From Cycas panzhihuaensis (lineage: Eukaryota; Cycadophyta), in assembly GCA_023213395.1 (NCBI GenBank), contig CM041465.1, positions 65,789,741 through 65,853,740 of the forward strand: 64,000 nt of DNA. The letters are read 5' to 3'. Below the pieces are notes generated by a model, which searched no databases, had not been told where the DNA came from, and saw only the letters and a program-made list of their open reading frames with translations. Each line of letters starts with the position of its first letter. The first letter of the stretch is position 1. Of the stretch, positions 1 to 12,270 are shown piece by piece. The position numbers were made by a program, and so were the translations under genes.

Positions 1-1056
1 TTAATTAAAATTGGATATACTAAATGTATTAGTGATTCAAATCTATATTTCAAACATGAAAATGAAAATATTACTATTTTAATCTTGTATGTTAATGATA
101 TAATAATTACTAGATCATCAACTAATAATATTCATCATTTAAAATATACTTTAATGAATAAATTTGAAATGATTGATTTAGGTATACTACATTATTTTCT
201 TATATTGCAAATCTATCAATATGATTCAAGAATTATAATATCATAACCTAAATATATTTTAGACTTAATTCAATGGTTTAACATAGAAAATGTTAAATCA
301 GTCTCTAATCTGTTACAATCAGGAGTTAAATTATCTATTGATTATTCTTCACCTTTATGTGACCCTATATTATATAGACAACTAATTGGTAGTCTTATTT
401 ATTTAACTCATACTCATCTTGACATTTCCTATGCTATAGTTTTATATTCACGTTATATGCAACAACCACATGAATCTCATTGGAAAGTTACTAAATGTAT
501 ATTACGATATCTTAAACATACTATTTTTTATGGTACAACTTATCATTTTTATAGTAAACCTCTAATTTTAACTGGATATACTGATTCTGATTAGGTAGGT
601 GATATAAATGATCAAAAATCTACATCAGATTATGTATTATTTATAGATTCCTCACCTATTACTTGGTCTAGTAAGAAAATACAGGCACTAACTTTATCAA
701 CAACTGAAGCTGAATATTGCGCACTTGTTGAAGCCAGCAAAGAAGCACTTTGACTAAAATCTCTACTAAATGAAATTGGTCTATCTCTAAACTCTTCCAT
801 TGAACTTCAAGTTGATAATCAAGGTGCAATTGCTATTGCTACAAATCCAGTTTCACATTCTAAGACTAAACATATAGAATTACGTCAGCATTTTATTCGT
901 AATCTTGTTACTGATAACATTGTTTCCTTGTCTTATTGTCCAATAGATCTACAGGTTGATGACATACTTACAAAGTCTTTAACTGAAGTAAAGTTTCTAA
1001 ATCTCTGAGATCTATTAAAAATAAAAGAAGTCTCTATCAAAGAGAGATCAACGTAA
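1..1056 (+). pseudogene. Ty1/copia pol remnant (RT C-terminus and RNase H)
   Basis: Reading from the window edge, this is the C-terminal part of a copia polyprotein. The RT palm end (ILYVNDIIITRSS, where most families have a DD pair) is followed by the conserved QLIGSLIYLTHTHLDISYA stretch. The RNase H part follows, with LSTTEAEYCALVEASKEAL, then the H-S-K-TKHIELRHFIR region and the terminal DILTKSL motif. The frame is broken by stops at a serine/glutamine-type site (about 245), at a tryptophan site (TAG near 594), at another tryptophan site (TGA near 752) and at an arginine site (TGA at 1006). The last codons reach a TAA at 1054. The element's gag, integrase and 5' LTR lie outside the window. 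Identification as copia RNase H is secure; the lineage was not determined. Confidence 0.88.
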
Positions 1057-1103
1057 TGAAGACCTTATTTTTCTATAGCATAAAAGTTATCATTAAAGGG
1101 GGA

Positions 1104-1544
1104 TGTTAGAAGTGTTAATGTCACTTTTATGTTATTCTTAAGTTATTATTTAAGTCACACGTGTAATTTTTTATTTAAGTGATTCTAAAGTTAAATGTTT
1201 AGAGTTTTATTTAATTATTATGTGGAAGGTCATTAAAATACGTAACCACCCATTTCAATGAACTTTTTGTGGTATTAATACTTCTCTTAGATTTAAGGAG
1301 ATTGTTCCTAGATTCTAGGAGGCTGTCCAGAAGCCTATTACAAGGCTAGTTTTCCTTTTATAGGTAGTTTACTTCATGGTATTGTATAGAATTTCTTCTT
1401 AGTATAATTTAGCTTTTAGGTGGTTTTTCTTCCCCAAAAGCGGTTTTCCACCTGTCAACCCTATGTACATGTGCATTGTCTCTTTCTCATGTATTTCTCC
1501 TATTCCTATGATATTATGACTTTATACATGTGCCTATTCTAACA
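1104..1544 (+). repeat. 3' LTR of the copia element at 1-1056
   Basis: The LTR begins TGTTAGAA and ends TTCTAACA, a perfect 8 bp terminal inverted repeat, giving 441 bp. A polypurine tract (AAAGGGGGA, 1095-1103) lies immediately before it, and the RNase H reading frame ends about 40 bp upstream, as expected for a 3' LTR. A TATA-like CTTTTATAGG lies near 1353. The matching 5' LTR is outside the window, so the target duplication cannot be checked. Confidence 0.85.
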
Positions 1545-2718
1545 AACTTCACTATTAGAAATAATATTTTAAACACTTTTTTCTTCTATCATACATTCAA
1601 ATTCCATCATTTAGGCCTCCATGTTTGTAATTTTTGGAAAAATTTACCTATTTATTATTATTTATAAATTTTGTGAAAAAAATCACAAAATAAAGCAAAA
1701 TAACGTGCATCTAGATTTAGAAAAATCAACATTTTAGTGACAAGTTGATCCACTTTTAGCTCTTTATGGCTTTTATATTGAGATTTCAAAAAATATATTT
1801 GGAAACATTATACTAAAGCAAGAGAAACTTTAGATCAAAAGCAACATCCGGTTCCCCTACTAAATCTAGTATGCTCTTTCTATTTCTACACATAGCATAA
1901 AGTAACAACAACAACAAAGTAAGCATAAAAGGCAAGCAAACACATTTAGCATCTTTCCATTTTAGTTTTCAAGTTATTTAAAAATAATTTACATTATTTC
2001 CTAAAAGGAATGTCATCCATATAACTTATACTATCAGTTATTGACTTGTATGCACACTTGCCTTGGTTGAAATAGACCATGATTAGCTGAAGTTTAGGCC
2101 CTAAGGGAGGTATGAGTTTCATATTAGGTCTGGTCTTAACTGAAATAATGGTGGAGGGATAGGTTAGCCATATCTATGACCTTTAATTAGGAATAATTCT
2201 GATAACCACCCAGGAAAATAGAAAACTTTAATCAAGATTAAAATATACCCAATCTAATATCTATCATAGTTATGGGATATGCACATACCATTTGACTCTT
2301 CAGATGAGGTATATAATTGCTTACTAGTAAACTAGGTGAGGACTAGGAGTACTTAGACTCTACTGTGGACACCTCAACTACTTTGGACTTAAGATTAAGT
2401 TTGAGTTTGATAACATATCCTACATCAGACTTAGTTTTATAGTTGTGTGCACCTACAAGCTGGCTTCTACATGTGTATAATCTTGATTTTATGATCGTAT
2501 GACACATCATTTATCTTTATGATCTTTATATTACCATTTATACACATCATCAAACCCTGTTGTATCAGGAGTATTTGCCACAAGTGTTGGTGGCCTATTA
2601 TCATTACTTATTATTTAATTATATTTCTACCTGCTGCACTAGGTGTATTAGCCACACGTATCAGTGGCATTTTTATTTACTATTTCTTCACTTTCTCTTT
2701 TACTTCATCATCTTTACC
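1545..2718. other. AT-rich stretch without recognised genes
   Basis: This is flanking sequence between the copia LTR and the gag of the next element. I see no coding similarity. The only structure noted is a short perfect hairpin with 9 bp arms (1668-1676 and 1683-1691). The last few hundred bases may be the leader or 5' LTR of the next copia element, but no LTR ends or convincing primer site could be identified. Confidence 0.4.
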
Positions 2719-3720
2719 ATGTCTTCTCAATTTAAGTAGGATGTAAACTACATCTTAAAATAGAAAGATAATTGGGGTCTATGGTATACTAGAGTCAAGA
2801 ATGCTACTAAGTATGAAAGCCTTTGGAGAGCCTATTTGTAGCTTACACTTATCATTCCTATAGCAACAACACCTACCTCTAGAGCAATGCCACATGTAGT
2901 TCCAATAGATTCTGTAGCTAAATTACAATGGAAATTTGATAATGAGAAGATTTGTGCAAGTATTCTATTAGTGACTGATCACTCCTTACATAATCTAATT
3001 GATGAAGAATAACACAATATAACTTGGAAAGTCCTCGGGGTTCTTAAAAAGAATTTTGATGCAAAGTCTGACCTTGAATTTATTCATCTAGTCTTAAAGA
3101 TAAATAAGATAAAGATGCAAAAGAAACATGCACAGGAAATAATCAACCACCTTCAACCAATCAAATAACCAATAGACAAAAATATTAAGACCTAATGTAT
3201 TACATGGGCATTTCTCACATAGTCTTATATACATGTACTTGATTATAAAAACTTGTTTGGAAGTCTTCAATCAAGTGGAATATTGAAGACAATTAACTTT
3301 GAAGCTCTTGTAGAGAAGTTCATAGAATTTGATAAGATCTTTGATACTAATCTTGTAACTCCAGATCCTTTTTCAGATGTAGCTTTTGACATGGAAGAAG
3401 AAGTATGCTTCTTAAAGAATCAAGGTCCCTCTCATGGTAGAGGAAATAACCAAGCAAGGGTAGAGGACGAGGAAGAGGAAATCATCCACAAGGTTAATAG
3501 AACCTTCAATAATATCATCTTAGATAGTCTTAAGGCTAAGAATCGCCTTTTAATACAAGGAAATTAAACCAAACTAGTACTTCGGGGATTGGAAATCAGA
3601 TTATCATGTATGAATGGTGCAATAAGAAGGGACACCTTGCAAAGGATTATCATATACTTACATACAAGTTGTCTAAGTTTCAATAGAAGTACAAAGCTCA
3701 CAATATTAATGAAACATATG
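2719..3720 (+). pseudogene. Ty1/copia gag remnant
   Basis: Reading from an ATG at 2719, the sequence resembles a copia Gag. There is an N-terminal region with the WxxY-like segment, then helical segments (TDHSLHNLIDEE, VLGVLKKNFDAKSDLEF). An Arg/Gly-rich stretch (GRGRGRGN, about 3467-3490) follows in another frame. A degraded zinc knuckle comes last (WCNKKGHLAKDYH near 3610), in which the first and last cysteines are lost. Several stops and at least one frameshift break it. It runs in the same direction as the pol remnant downstream and most likely belongs to the same element. Confidence 0.65.
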
Positions 3721-3829
3721 AAGAATAATTTAGTGGTGTAGGTTTTGCTCAAGCACATATTCAAAGACTTAAAGGAAGAACCATTAATCAAACTAAGAGG
3801 TATTTTGAAGTTCATTGTGGCTATGCCAC

Positions 3830-6800
3830 TTGTGATCTTGAATCACCAATATAAACCCCTCTTGGAGTTTCAAATAGCATAACTTCAAACACCTCCTCAT
3901 GGATCAAGGATACATGAGTGGCATAATATATGATCTGTAATCAAGATCTATATCAAAATTTTAATTCCAATGTATATGGTGTCATTCACATAGTTGAAAA
4001 ATCCCAATAACTAGTCGAGGGTATTCGAAACATATGCCTAAAACTCCTAGGCTTGAGAGAGTTTATATTACTTGATGTCCTACATATTTTTAATCTAAAA
4101 CAAAACCTATTCTCCTTATCTACTCTTATCTTTGGTGGATTCGATCTTAGTATTATTGCAAATGACCAAACTCTCTAGGTCATTCACCCTCTAATAAATT
4201 GAGTGGTATTTACTAGAAATCTTACTAGAAAATTATTTAAGTTGAATAACTCCCCATCCTTTGAAGCTAATTATACTCAAAGCCTTTGTGATAATTGAGA
4301 CTTTACTTTTAATACCACTTTGACACATCCTAAGCTGTCCCTAAAAGCTCTTTGGCATACTCATATGGGCCATGTTCATATCAATCGATAGAGATATTTG
4401 CCATACCTTTCCAAGTCTACCCAAGTTCTCCTCTAAGTCCTTTAAATGTGAAGCATGTATCATAGCCAAATCTTATAGATAGCTTTTTACTAATAGTTAG
4501 TAGAAATCGAGTTGTCCTATTCAATTGGTACACTCTAATCTATACGAATCAATGTCCATTTCATCATTGAAGTAGAAATTATATTACATATCCTTCATTG
4601 ATGATTTTTTCAAGAAAATATGGGTGGCTTTTTTAACCAAGAAATATAAGGCATATAGTGTCTTTAAAGCTTTTAAAGCTCACACTGAAAAGGAGTCAGG
4701 TTATTAGATTAAGGATCTTCAAATAGATTATAGTGGAGAATATATCTCTATTGGGTTTGAAACCTATCTATAAGACAATGACATCAAGCATCATACTATA
4801 ATAGCAGGCACCCACCAATAGAATAGTATTGCTAAGCACATGAATAGCCCTATTATGAATATAGCTTAAGCTATGTTAGTTTATAAAAATATACCTACTT
4901 ACTTATGGGCAGAAGTAATTTGGATAATTTTTTATTGTATAAATGTTGTTAGCCCATCTAAATAAGGAATTTCTCCTAATGAAAAATAAATCATACATGC
5001 CCCTACCGCTTACCACTTCAAAATATTTAGCTCAATATGTTATGCACATATACTAGATGGAGATAGAAATAAACTCTAGCCTAGGGCACTTAAAGGCATC
5101 TTTGTTGGATACCCTATGGATAAGAAAGGGTATAAGGTCTTTATACCTTTACAATGAAAGATTATCATCACTAGAGATATGGTGTTTATTGAAACAGATG
5201 ATCAATTATTACAATTAGGCTCTAAAACACCGAACTATAGTTATTATGATATTATTCAATATGATGTATAGATTTTAAAATTTGGGAAGGGAGACACTCA
5301 AGAGTCACTCAAACTATTAGAATCTAATAATAGAGCCATGAAGGATAGTAGTCATGACTCTTAACCAATGAGTGTACATCGTGCACCACCATTCGAGAAC
5401 AATAGAGTTAACAAAGGCAAAGTAGTGGTAGATGGACCATGCTCCCAAGATGCGTCAACATCCTCCTCAATTAATATACAAAATAATCCTTTTAAGGATC
5501 TAAATGAAGACCATATAGTTGGAGAAATGAAGACCTCATTCCCAACTTAAGATTCTTGCAAAGCCCGCTAGCTAAATAAGGACCTGATGATATGGGTAAA
5601 ATTAGTACTTGAAGTGCCTATAGAGCCAAGATACAAGAATCACTTTTCATTGAGTTAGAACCAACAAAACTGCATCTTACTCTCAATGAAGAGTCCCTCT
5701 CATATAAAGAAGTTGTAAAATACATAGCTTGAAGGAATGCCATGAATGAAGAGTATCAATCTTTTATAAAAAATAGTACATAGGAGCTCATCGACTTACC
5801 ACTTGGAAGAAAGATAATTTGAAACAAATGGCTGTACAAAAATAAATACAGATCTGATAGCACCCTTAAGAAACACAAGGCAAGATTAGTAGTAAAGGGA
5901 TTCACACAAAGGGAAGGCATCGACTACACTGACATCTTTGCACCTACAACCAAGTGGCCCACAATCAAAACTCTTGTGGCCTTGGCAGCTCAATAGGGTT
6001 GGAAGATTTACTAGCTCGATGTAAAAACCACATTTCTTAATGGTGATCTTGAAGAAGAAATCTACATGGCTGATCCTAAAGGATTTAAGATTTCTAGTCT
6101 AGAGCATAAGGTGTGCAGGCTTAGAAAGTCCTCATATGGCCTTAAACAAACCCCTTGTGCTTGATTCACTAAGTTGTCAGAAAGAATGAGGTAACTTGGA
6201 TATGAGGTTTGTGACTACTAGGATATTGATGTAACATTATTCATCAAATGCCAAAAAAATAAAGTCATTTATTTCTTAATCTTCGTGGACGATATGCTCA
6301 TAATATGGAATAATGAATAGGTAATTAACTAGCTAAATAAGGACTTAGCTAAAACATTTAAACTGTTTGATATTGGGTTGATGAAATATTACTTGGGGAT
6401 TAAAGTCACTTAGAAGGATGGAAAATTCTTTCTTTCTAAAGAAAAGTACATCAACAATCTTCTAATAAAGTTTCAGTTGAAAGATGCTCGAACTATAGCC
6501 ACTCCAATGGAACCTAATGTTAAATTGATAGTTGATGGCAATGATTGAGAGGTAGACACAACACTTCACAAGTAACTTGTAGGTAGTCTCATCTATACTA
6601 TTAATACAAGACCTGATATTGCACACTCTATTAGTATTCTTGCTTGTTACATGATAAATCCTAAGTCGTATCACTGATATGCCTTAAGATGACTAGCAAA
6701 TATGGTATGTTATATGAACCTAATTTAGAGTTTAAACTATATGTATACATAGACTCAAACTTTGTTAGATATAAAGACATAGGGAAATCCATGTCTAGGT

Positions 6801-7197
6801 ATGTAACGTTTCTTAAAATAGCACCAATATCATGGAAATCTAGATGACAGAAGATAGTTACTAATTCAACTATTAAAGTTAAATACATTATTACTTTTGA
6901 GACTAGCAAGGAGGTGATATGTCTTAGAAAATTATTAGAAACATTAAATATCACCCAAACAAGTCCTACTAGCCTTTGTGTGGATAATCATTTAGTAATC
7001 TAAATGGAAAAAAATTCTATATTTCATGATTATACCAAACACATAAGTACAAAAATCCATAGGATTGGAGAACTAGTTCATGATGGTATAATTCAACTGG
7101 AGTACTACCCCATAGCAGATCAAGTAGCTGATATCTTCACCAAATCACTACATATGGTGAAGTTTGAATAGTTCCATAGGCAACTTAACCTTTGGGC
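3830..7197 (+). pseudogene. Ty1/copia pol remnant (PR, IN, RT, RNase H)
   Basis: The order is that of copia: protease remains around 3900-4150, then the pre-integrase motif LWHTHMGH (about 4350). The integrase core has SFIDDFFKKIWVAFL (about 4590) and DYSGEYIS (about 4730). The RT has KARLVVKGFTQREGIDY (about 5880), LDVKTTFLNGDLEEEIYM (about 6015) and the active site FVDDMLI (about 6285). RNase H ends with TKHISTKIHRIGELVHDG and ADIFTKSL. The protease catalytic DSGA is not intact. Many stops fall at conserved Gln and Trp positions. The frame runs out just before a minus-strand LTR at 7202. No LTR of this element was found, so it is probably a truncated or rearranged copy. Confidence 0.85.
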
Positions 7198-7201
7198 CTC
7201 C

Positions 7202-7424
7202 TATTGGAAAATATAACCTACAGAAAAATAATCACAAATAGAACAAAACACACCTCCACAGGATTGAACAGTACCCTTAAGGTACCTCCATTATATTAAT
7301 AAAACATCAGTATAACATATTACAATATGATACATAATATTATGTATTTATAATACAAGTCATGATGGAAGAGTAGGATGCACTTAAATATGGGACAAAT
7401 CAAATATGCATTAATATTCCAACA
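7202..7424 (-). repeat. copia-type LTR, minus orientation
   Basis: On the minus strand this begins TGTTGGAA and ends TTCCAATA, a near-perfect 8 bp inverted terminus, for 223 bp. It is preceded on the minus strand by a polypurine tract (AATTAAAGGGGAG, plus-strand 7425-7437), which marks it as a 3' LTR. A TATA-like box (TTATAAATAC on the minus strand, about 7345-7357) lies inside. Its left end abuts the C-terminus of the plus-strand copia pol. The partner LTR was not found to the right. Confidence 0.75.
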
Positions 7425-7453
7425 CTCCCCTTTAATTCATATTTGAGTCATTT

Positions 7454-8392
7454 TTATTTGCAATATTTTGTCCTTGGAAATGTCTTGAGAATGATGTCTT
7501 CAACCCAATCCTTGTCTTCAATCTTATAGTGATGTCTTTGTTGCAGAATGATGTCTTCATCTTGATTTTTGTCTTGAATTCTGTACTGATGCCTTTGTAA
7601 GATGATATCCTTAGCTTGATTTCCATCTTCAATCCTGTAGTGATGATGTTGATGTAGTAACTCTAGCAAGTGCAAATCTCGATTCTTCATTATGCCTGGA
7701 CTAGTCTGATTTTGTTATAGATCCTGTGAACATCTATCTTTAATCACAACTTTCATGTCATCATTATCCTGTGTAAACTCTTGATCACCATGTACAACGA
7801 TGATTTCTTCAATCTTTGGAGTGAAATCTTGATCGTCTTGTATACTCTTTGAACTTGAATAAATGCTCAAAGAAGGAATATCATTCAAATTTGAATCAAT
7901 ACTTAAAGTAGGAATATCATCAATATAAGACTCATCCTTTATAGGATCATCATATTCGCATTTAATTTCTCTTGAAATCATGGTGTCATCTATATAGACC
8001 TTTATAAACTCATCACATTCAATATCTTCATTAGTAGTTGTTGTCACATCAATGCATTTAACTATTATTTCTTTATATTTAGTAGAAATTTCATCAGTAC
8101 TCATGCCTTATTCATCTTGACATGTTGTTTCATCAATGTTAATTATATTTTCTTTATTTGTTGTACTTGTACCATAATCATAACTAGCCTTAATAGCCTT
8201 TTCAATCATTCGTTGTGTCTCTTCAAGAGTTTGTACAAATACTTCCCTTAGAAAATCCCAAGCTTTTTTAGCATTATTTGCATGTAGAATCATAGGAATG
8301 ACAAAATAGAATTTGGAAGGAAGATCAACCTCATGGAATGTACCACGGATCATAATGAATGCCTTAAATTGCTTGTGAGTTACAAACATCAC
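7454..8392 (-). pseudogene. gag-like coding remnant joined to the LTR at 7202
   Basis: Minus-strand open frames cover 8392-8108, 8104-7715 and 7690-7454. The first contains ILHANNAKKAWDFLREVF, close to the A-AKxxWdxL motif of copia Gag N-terminal domains. The second is acidic, with an internal repeat (DDIPTLSIDSN and NDIPSLSIYSS). The third carries a repeated peptide of about 19 residues. No zinc knuckle, protease, integrase or RT lies between this sequence and the polypurine tract at 7437-7425, so the element appears to have lost pol or to be a gag-only derivative. The Gag call rests on one motif and is inference. Confidence 0.5.
7489..7654. repeat. 57 bp minisatellite, about 2.9 copies
   Basis: Copies start at 7489, 7546 and about 7600. 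Each contains GATGTCTTC or a variant, then an ATC/TTGTCTTCAAT block and a TAGTGATG block. On the minus strand it encodes a repeated peptide ending RIEDxNQxxDIIL. The period is close to a multiple of three, so the reading frame is kept through the array. Confidence 0.7.
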
Positions 8393-8756
8393 CCCTTTAT
8401 TAAAGAATAAAACATGGTAACACTTCTCTTATTCACCACGACAAACATATACCAATAATCCTTAATCTAGTCAACCAATATTAATAGATGATAAGCCTTA
8501 ATTATCTCAAAACTGAACCCTTAAAGAAATAAAGTTTAATTAGCTCACTTCTGCATGCAACTCTATAATGATCTGAATGCCATGGGCAAATGCACTATTA
8601 CCCAATCTCTACAAAGGAGAATTCAATCACCCAGATAACAAAGGTTGCCAAACTAAATAAAACTCCCAAAATATTTGAAGACGAATATCCATCATAGAAA
8701 TCAAACTGTATGGGCCCCAGGGCTATAATTGTAGTGTAAAAATAGTAGTTACAATA

Positions 8757-9130
8757 CTATGGTACAATAAATGAGATTACTCCTACTCCAAAACTTGTGA
8801 ATAACCTACCCACATATAGGAATGCTGAAAAATCTAACAAAGAATATTTAGAATCAATGTCGTTATTAAATCCCCTTACATCTGATCTAAGACAGTGCAC
8901 AATGACCCTCCTACCAACCACTACATCAAATACGTTTATTCCTTCCAGCCACTGTGATATAATACAGATATCCACCTTTGGGAAGGTGCCATGACCTCAT
9001 CACTTATTTTACCATCACCATATGTAGATTCAACTTCCTCCAATGACATTCGTATTGCCCACTTATTTTGTTTCCCATATTTTGTATAATTCAAATCCAA
9101 CTTATCCTTCCTATCTTATCTCAACTTTAA
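8757..9130 (-). other. unidentified coding-like stretch
   Basis: A minus-strand frame is open at 8975-8757 and another part is readable from about 9130 to 8985 (WAIRMSLEEVESTYGDGKIS). The composition is protein-like, with few low-complexity runs, but I recognise no family. It lies upstream, in the minus sense, of the gag-like sequence at 7454-8392 and could be part of the same element. A shorter plus-strand frame at 8797-8994 overlaps it and is probably a shadow. Confidence 0.25.
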
Positions 9131-9790
9131 GCCACTTTACGAATGAGAGCCCTTTCCTCTTCCAATGTCCACCTTATCTTAGAAGAGGATCCCTCTAAAC
9201 GATCTGTCATTTTCTTACGAAACTAAGAATATTCATAATGTATAATTACACTCTTACCTCATAGTTTTGGATGTAACTAAATATATTGAAACTATTCTGG
9301 GTAGGGCTCGCACCTTTTCCGCTACACCTCTCACACCATTTTGAAGAGATACATATACTTTCTACAATCAAAGTTCATCCTGACTAATTAGAGGAGATGA
9401 TAATAGAATCATCACATTCTATTCCATTCATGAAAACCCCTTGTGGATAAATCTTTACCCTATGCTATTTATGAAAACCCCTTATGGGTATGGAAGGATA
9501 AGGGTTATACTAGTCTTGGAAAATTAGAACCTGTAAAAACTTAAAAGGGCATGGGGGATGACCAAATGATATATGGAGACTCAGTAGATCAAACTACATA
9601 TTTAAGTTACTTGGCTATCAGGCTACATCAAAAGCCACCTTAACCATTTTGATTTAAAGGGCTATAGATCTTAGAAAGTTCATGGGTATTTATTCCCCAC
9701 AAAGGCTTTCTTACAAAAGTGTCAATATAATAATGAGGCTCAACTAAAGATCACATCGAATAGATTTTATCATAATAACCTTTTACCATT
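9131..9790. other. no recognised feature
   Basis: This is AT-rich sequence leading to a polypurine tract at 9791. Two short similar segments (TATGAAAACCCCTT, near 9430 and 9469) are repeated about 40 bp apart. No coding similarity was seen. Confidence 0.3.
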
Positions 9791-10380
9791 AAGGGGGGCA
9801 TTGATGGATGTCAATGCATCAAGGTCATTAGATTAATCATATAAGGTGACTTTAGGTTAGCTAAGTCACATAGTTAAATGTAATTTCATTTACATTTAAG
9901 TGTAATTTTAAGATCATGTCATTAGGCAAGAAACTCCTTTGGAAACCCTAATGCATATCCTATGATATATAAGGTTGAATGTGAAAGGGAGAATTATAAT
10001 TCTCACTTTTCATTTATGCTCTCAATTTTGTTCTCTTTATTTCACTCTTATTATGTGTCATTACTTTAGTGTAATAAAGTGTGCCAAATAGATCCTTCAC
10101 CCAACACATGAAATAGGTTTTATGATGGTTGGATGCAATCATAAAGTGCATATCTAGCTTGAATTTAGAGGTTTGTTATTTATCTATCCCTATGGTAGGT
10201 CTCATTTCCTTAAGCAAGAGAGTTTTTTATCAATTAAGAATTAAGACTCCTAACATACAAACTTACTCTCTTTTTGGATACGAATACTTCTCATTATGAG
10301 GTGGTTTTTGATCAACCAAGAAGTGATGCCCTTGGCATACTAACTCATCCTCCTTTGAGATTAATTTCTCTCACCATATC
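9791..10380 (+). repeat. candidate LTR with polypurine tract, interrupted at its right end
   Basis: A purine run AAGGGGGG (9791-9798) is followed at about 9802 by TGATGGATGTCAATGCATCA, a plausible LTR start. A TATA-like GATATATAAGG lies near 9962. No matching second copy and no clear right end were found. The copia element that begins at 10381 appears to have inserted at its right side, so any remaining LTR sequence would continue after 15663. This is an inference from the polypurine tract, the TG start and the promoter-like motif. Confidence 0.35.
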
Positions 10381-10602
10381 ATAAACACCAAAGGTAACAA
10401 GAAACTATCTTGATTACCTATGGTCATGTTCCTTCTTCTTGTATCTTTAGACATGTGTATGATATGTGTCACCTATATAAACGTTGGTTATAATATATAA
10501 CTTGTATGTATATATATGTGTGTGTGTGTGTGTATGTATGTACGTATTCAGTCCATGATAATAAACATCAATCATTCTAATATTTCATTAGATTATTCTA
10601 CA
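10381..10602 (+). repeat. 5' LTR of the copia element
   Basis: The right end is well placed: TTATTCTACA is followed at once by the primer site. It aligns with the 3' LTR through ATCTTTAGACATGTGTATGA, the GTTGGTTA block and CCATGATAATAAACATC. The left 60 bp are very diverged and the start has lost the TG, so the left border is set from the possible ATATC target duplication. A TG/TA microsatellite lies at about 10505-10546. Confidence 0.7.
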
Positions 10603-10614
10603 TGGTATCAAAGC
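10603..10614 (+). other. primer binding site (initiator Met tRNA)
   Basis: TGGTATCAAAGC directly follows the 5' LTR. It differs by one base from TGGTATCAGAGC, the usual primer site complementary to plant initiator methionine tRNA. Confidence 0.85.
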
Positions 10615-11297
10615 AAGTCTATTTGGCTACTTGATTAAAATTCTAAGAAGTTGTGCAAGACTTTCTATGTTGTTTTGTAAGCAAGCCAAGATAAGTCTCA
10701 AAGGAAATAGAGGAAGTGTTTAATTTATCCTGAAGAAGAAGTTTTCTAAAGAGAGTTCATCTGTACAGACTCGTATGGAACTGTATGGGCCTATATGGTC
10801 AACACTTTTTTAACCTTCTCAAATTGAGATGAAACTTGGTTAGATAGTTCCTCTCGTCACAAAGAATATTTTTTCTTTCTGGGTCAAGTGCATCTAAAGC
10901 AGTTTCGAAGGTCATTTAACCTATTTAATAGTTACACCGATTTAGAGTGAAAAACTTAATTTTCTTTAAATTTTATCAGAAATCTGGGTAAATCTAAATC
11001 TATACTCTTCTTCCCTCTATAATCAAAGCATTGAATACATTTCTTACAATTGATTTGGCTATATTAAAGAGATTTTAGCATTTGAAGCTAAAATCCTAGC
11101 TGCCTTTTTTCTCTTATGGGCTTACTTTCTCACTCATTTAAACGAGTCTCGAAAAAATAACACTAGATCTAGAATCCTCTTTGCAAGATCTAACTTTTGA
11201 GACCACTTTCACTTAAATCCATACATCTTTATTTTTGTATGGAATTCTATACAACTATCTAGATAGTTATCAATTTTGACCTAGTCTGCATTTAGTA

Positions 11298-12270
11298 ATG
11301 GCTTCCTTAGACTTGGCTTTATCTAAATAAGACAAATTGACTATCATGAATTACCATGTTTGGAAGATCAAGATTGAGACCCTTCTTAGGGCAAAAGACA
11401 CTTGGAAAATAGCCATTGGAAAAGAAGAAAAACCTGATGAAGATGATTTAGAATTACCTAGTTGGGAAGAAAGGGACAACGCAATATTAATTACTTTGAG
11501 ACTCTCAATTTCATACCCCTTACTTATCTATGTTAAAAATATAAATATATCTATAGAAGTTTGGTAATTATTTGAGAACATGTATGGACAGAAAAATAAA
11601 GCCTGAATTATAGCACTCAAGGAGGATTTGTTTAGATTACACATGAAGGAATCTAAAACCATCTATGAATTTCTTCATAAAATCATCTCTATCAAAAATG
11701 ACTTAGTGAGTGCAAGTTCTAGAATTGAAGAATAGGAGATGGTTGAAATAGTAGTGAGCAAGCTACCAAAATCATCTAATATAACAATCAACACTATCAG
11801 CAATAATGACCAAATCAGTAATATGATTCTTGACACATTAATAGAGCTTCTTCTAAGAAAGGACTAGAGAAATAAATGATATAAGGACACATCAGAGATT
11901 GAGGATGCATTCATCACTAAACTTCATCTCAGTCTTAGAGGAAGGGGTCAATCTTGGGGACATGCCAGAGCTCCAGATACTTAGAGTATATCACGAGGAA
12001 GGGGACAAGATAACCATGGTAGAGGTCATAGCATACCTCCCAGAGAGGCTAGAGTGTACTTCAACTATGGCAGACTAGGGTATTACTCAAGTAACTATAG
12101 ATCCTTTGAAGTTTAGTATCACACTGGCCGATCTAGACACTATCCATATTAGTGTTCTCAAATAAGAGCTGAAATCCAAAAAGGAAAGAGACATATTGGG
12201 AATTTTAGTAAGGAATAGGATGATAAAGATGAGGAGGAAACTATCTTTATAACAGTTCTCTCAACAAGCC
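11298..12270 (+). pseudogene. copia gag
   Basis: The ATG at 11298 opens a Gag with the usual features. MNYHVWKIKIETLLRAKDTW lies near the N-terminus. The segment around 11560-11860 has FENMYGQKNKA, LFRLHMKESKTIYEFLHKI and EIVVSKLPKS, typical of the copia Gag domain. An Arg/Gly-rich tail follows (LRGRGQSWGHA and SRGRGQDNHGRGH, about 11930-12030). A zinc-knuckle-like stretch is lost (FNYGRLGYYSSNYR, where cysteines would be expected). Stops occur at Gln-like sites near the start (TAA) and at several points after 11560. Confidence 0.8.

Noticed and set aside
1668-1691. Perfect 9 bp hairpin in AT-rich DNA
   Set aside because: Such hairpins are expected by chance in sequence of this composition, and no terminator or element context supports it.
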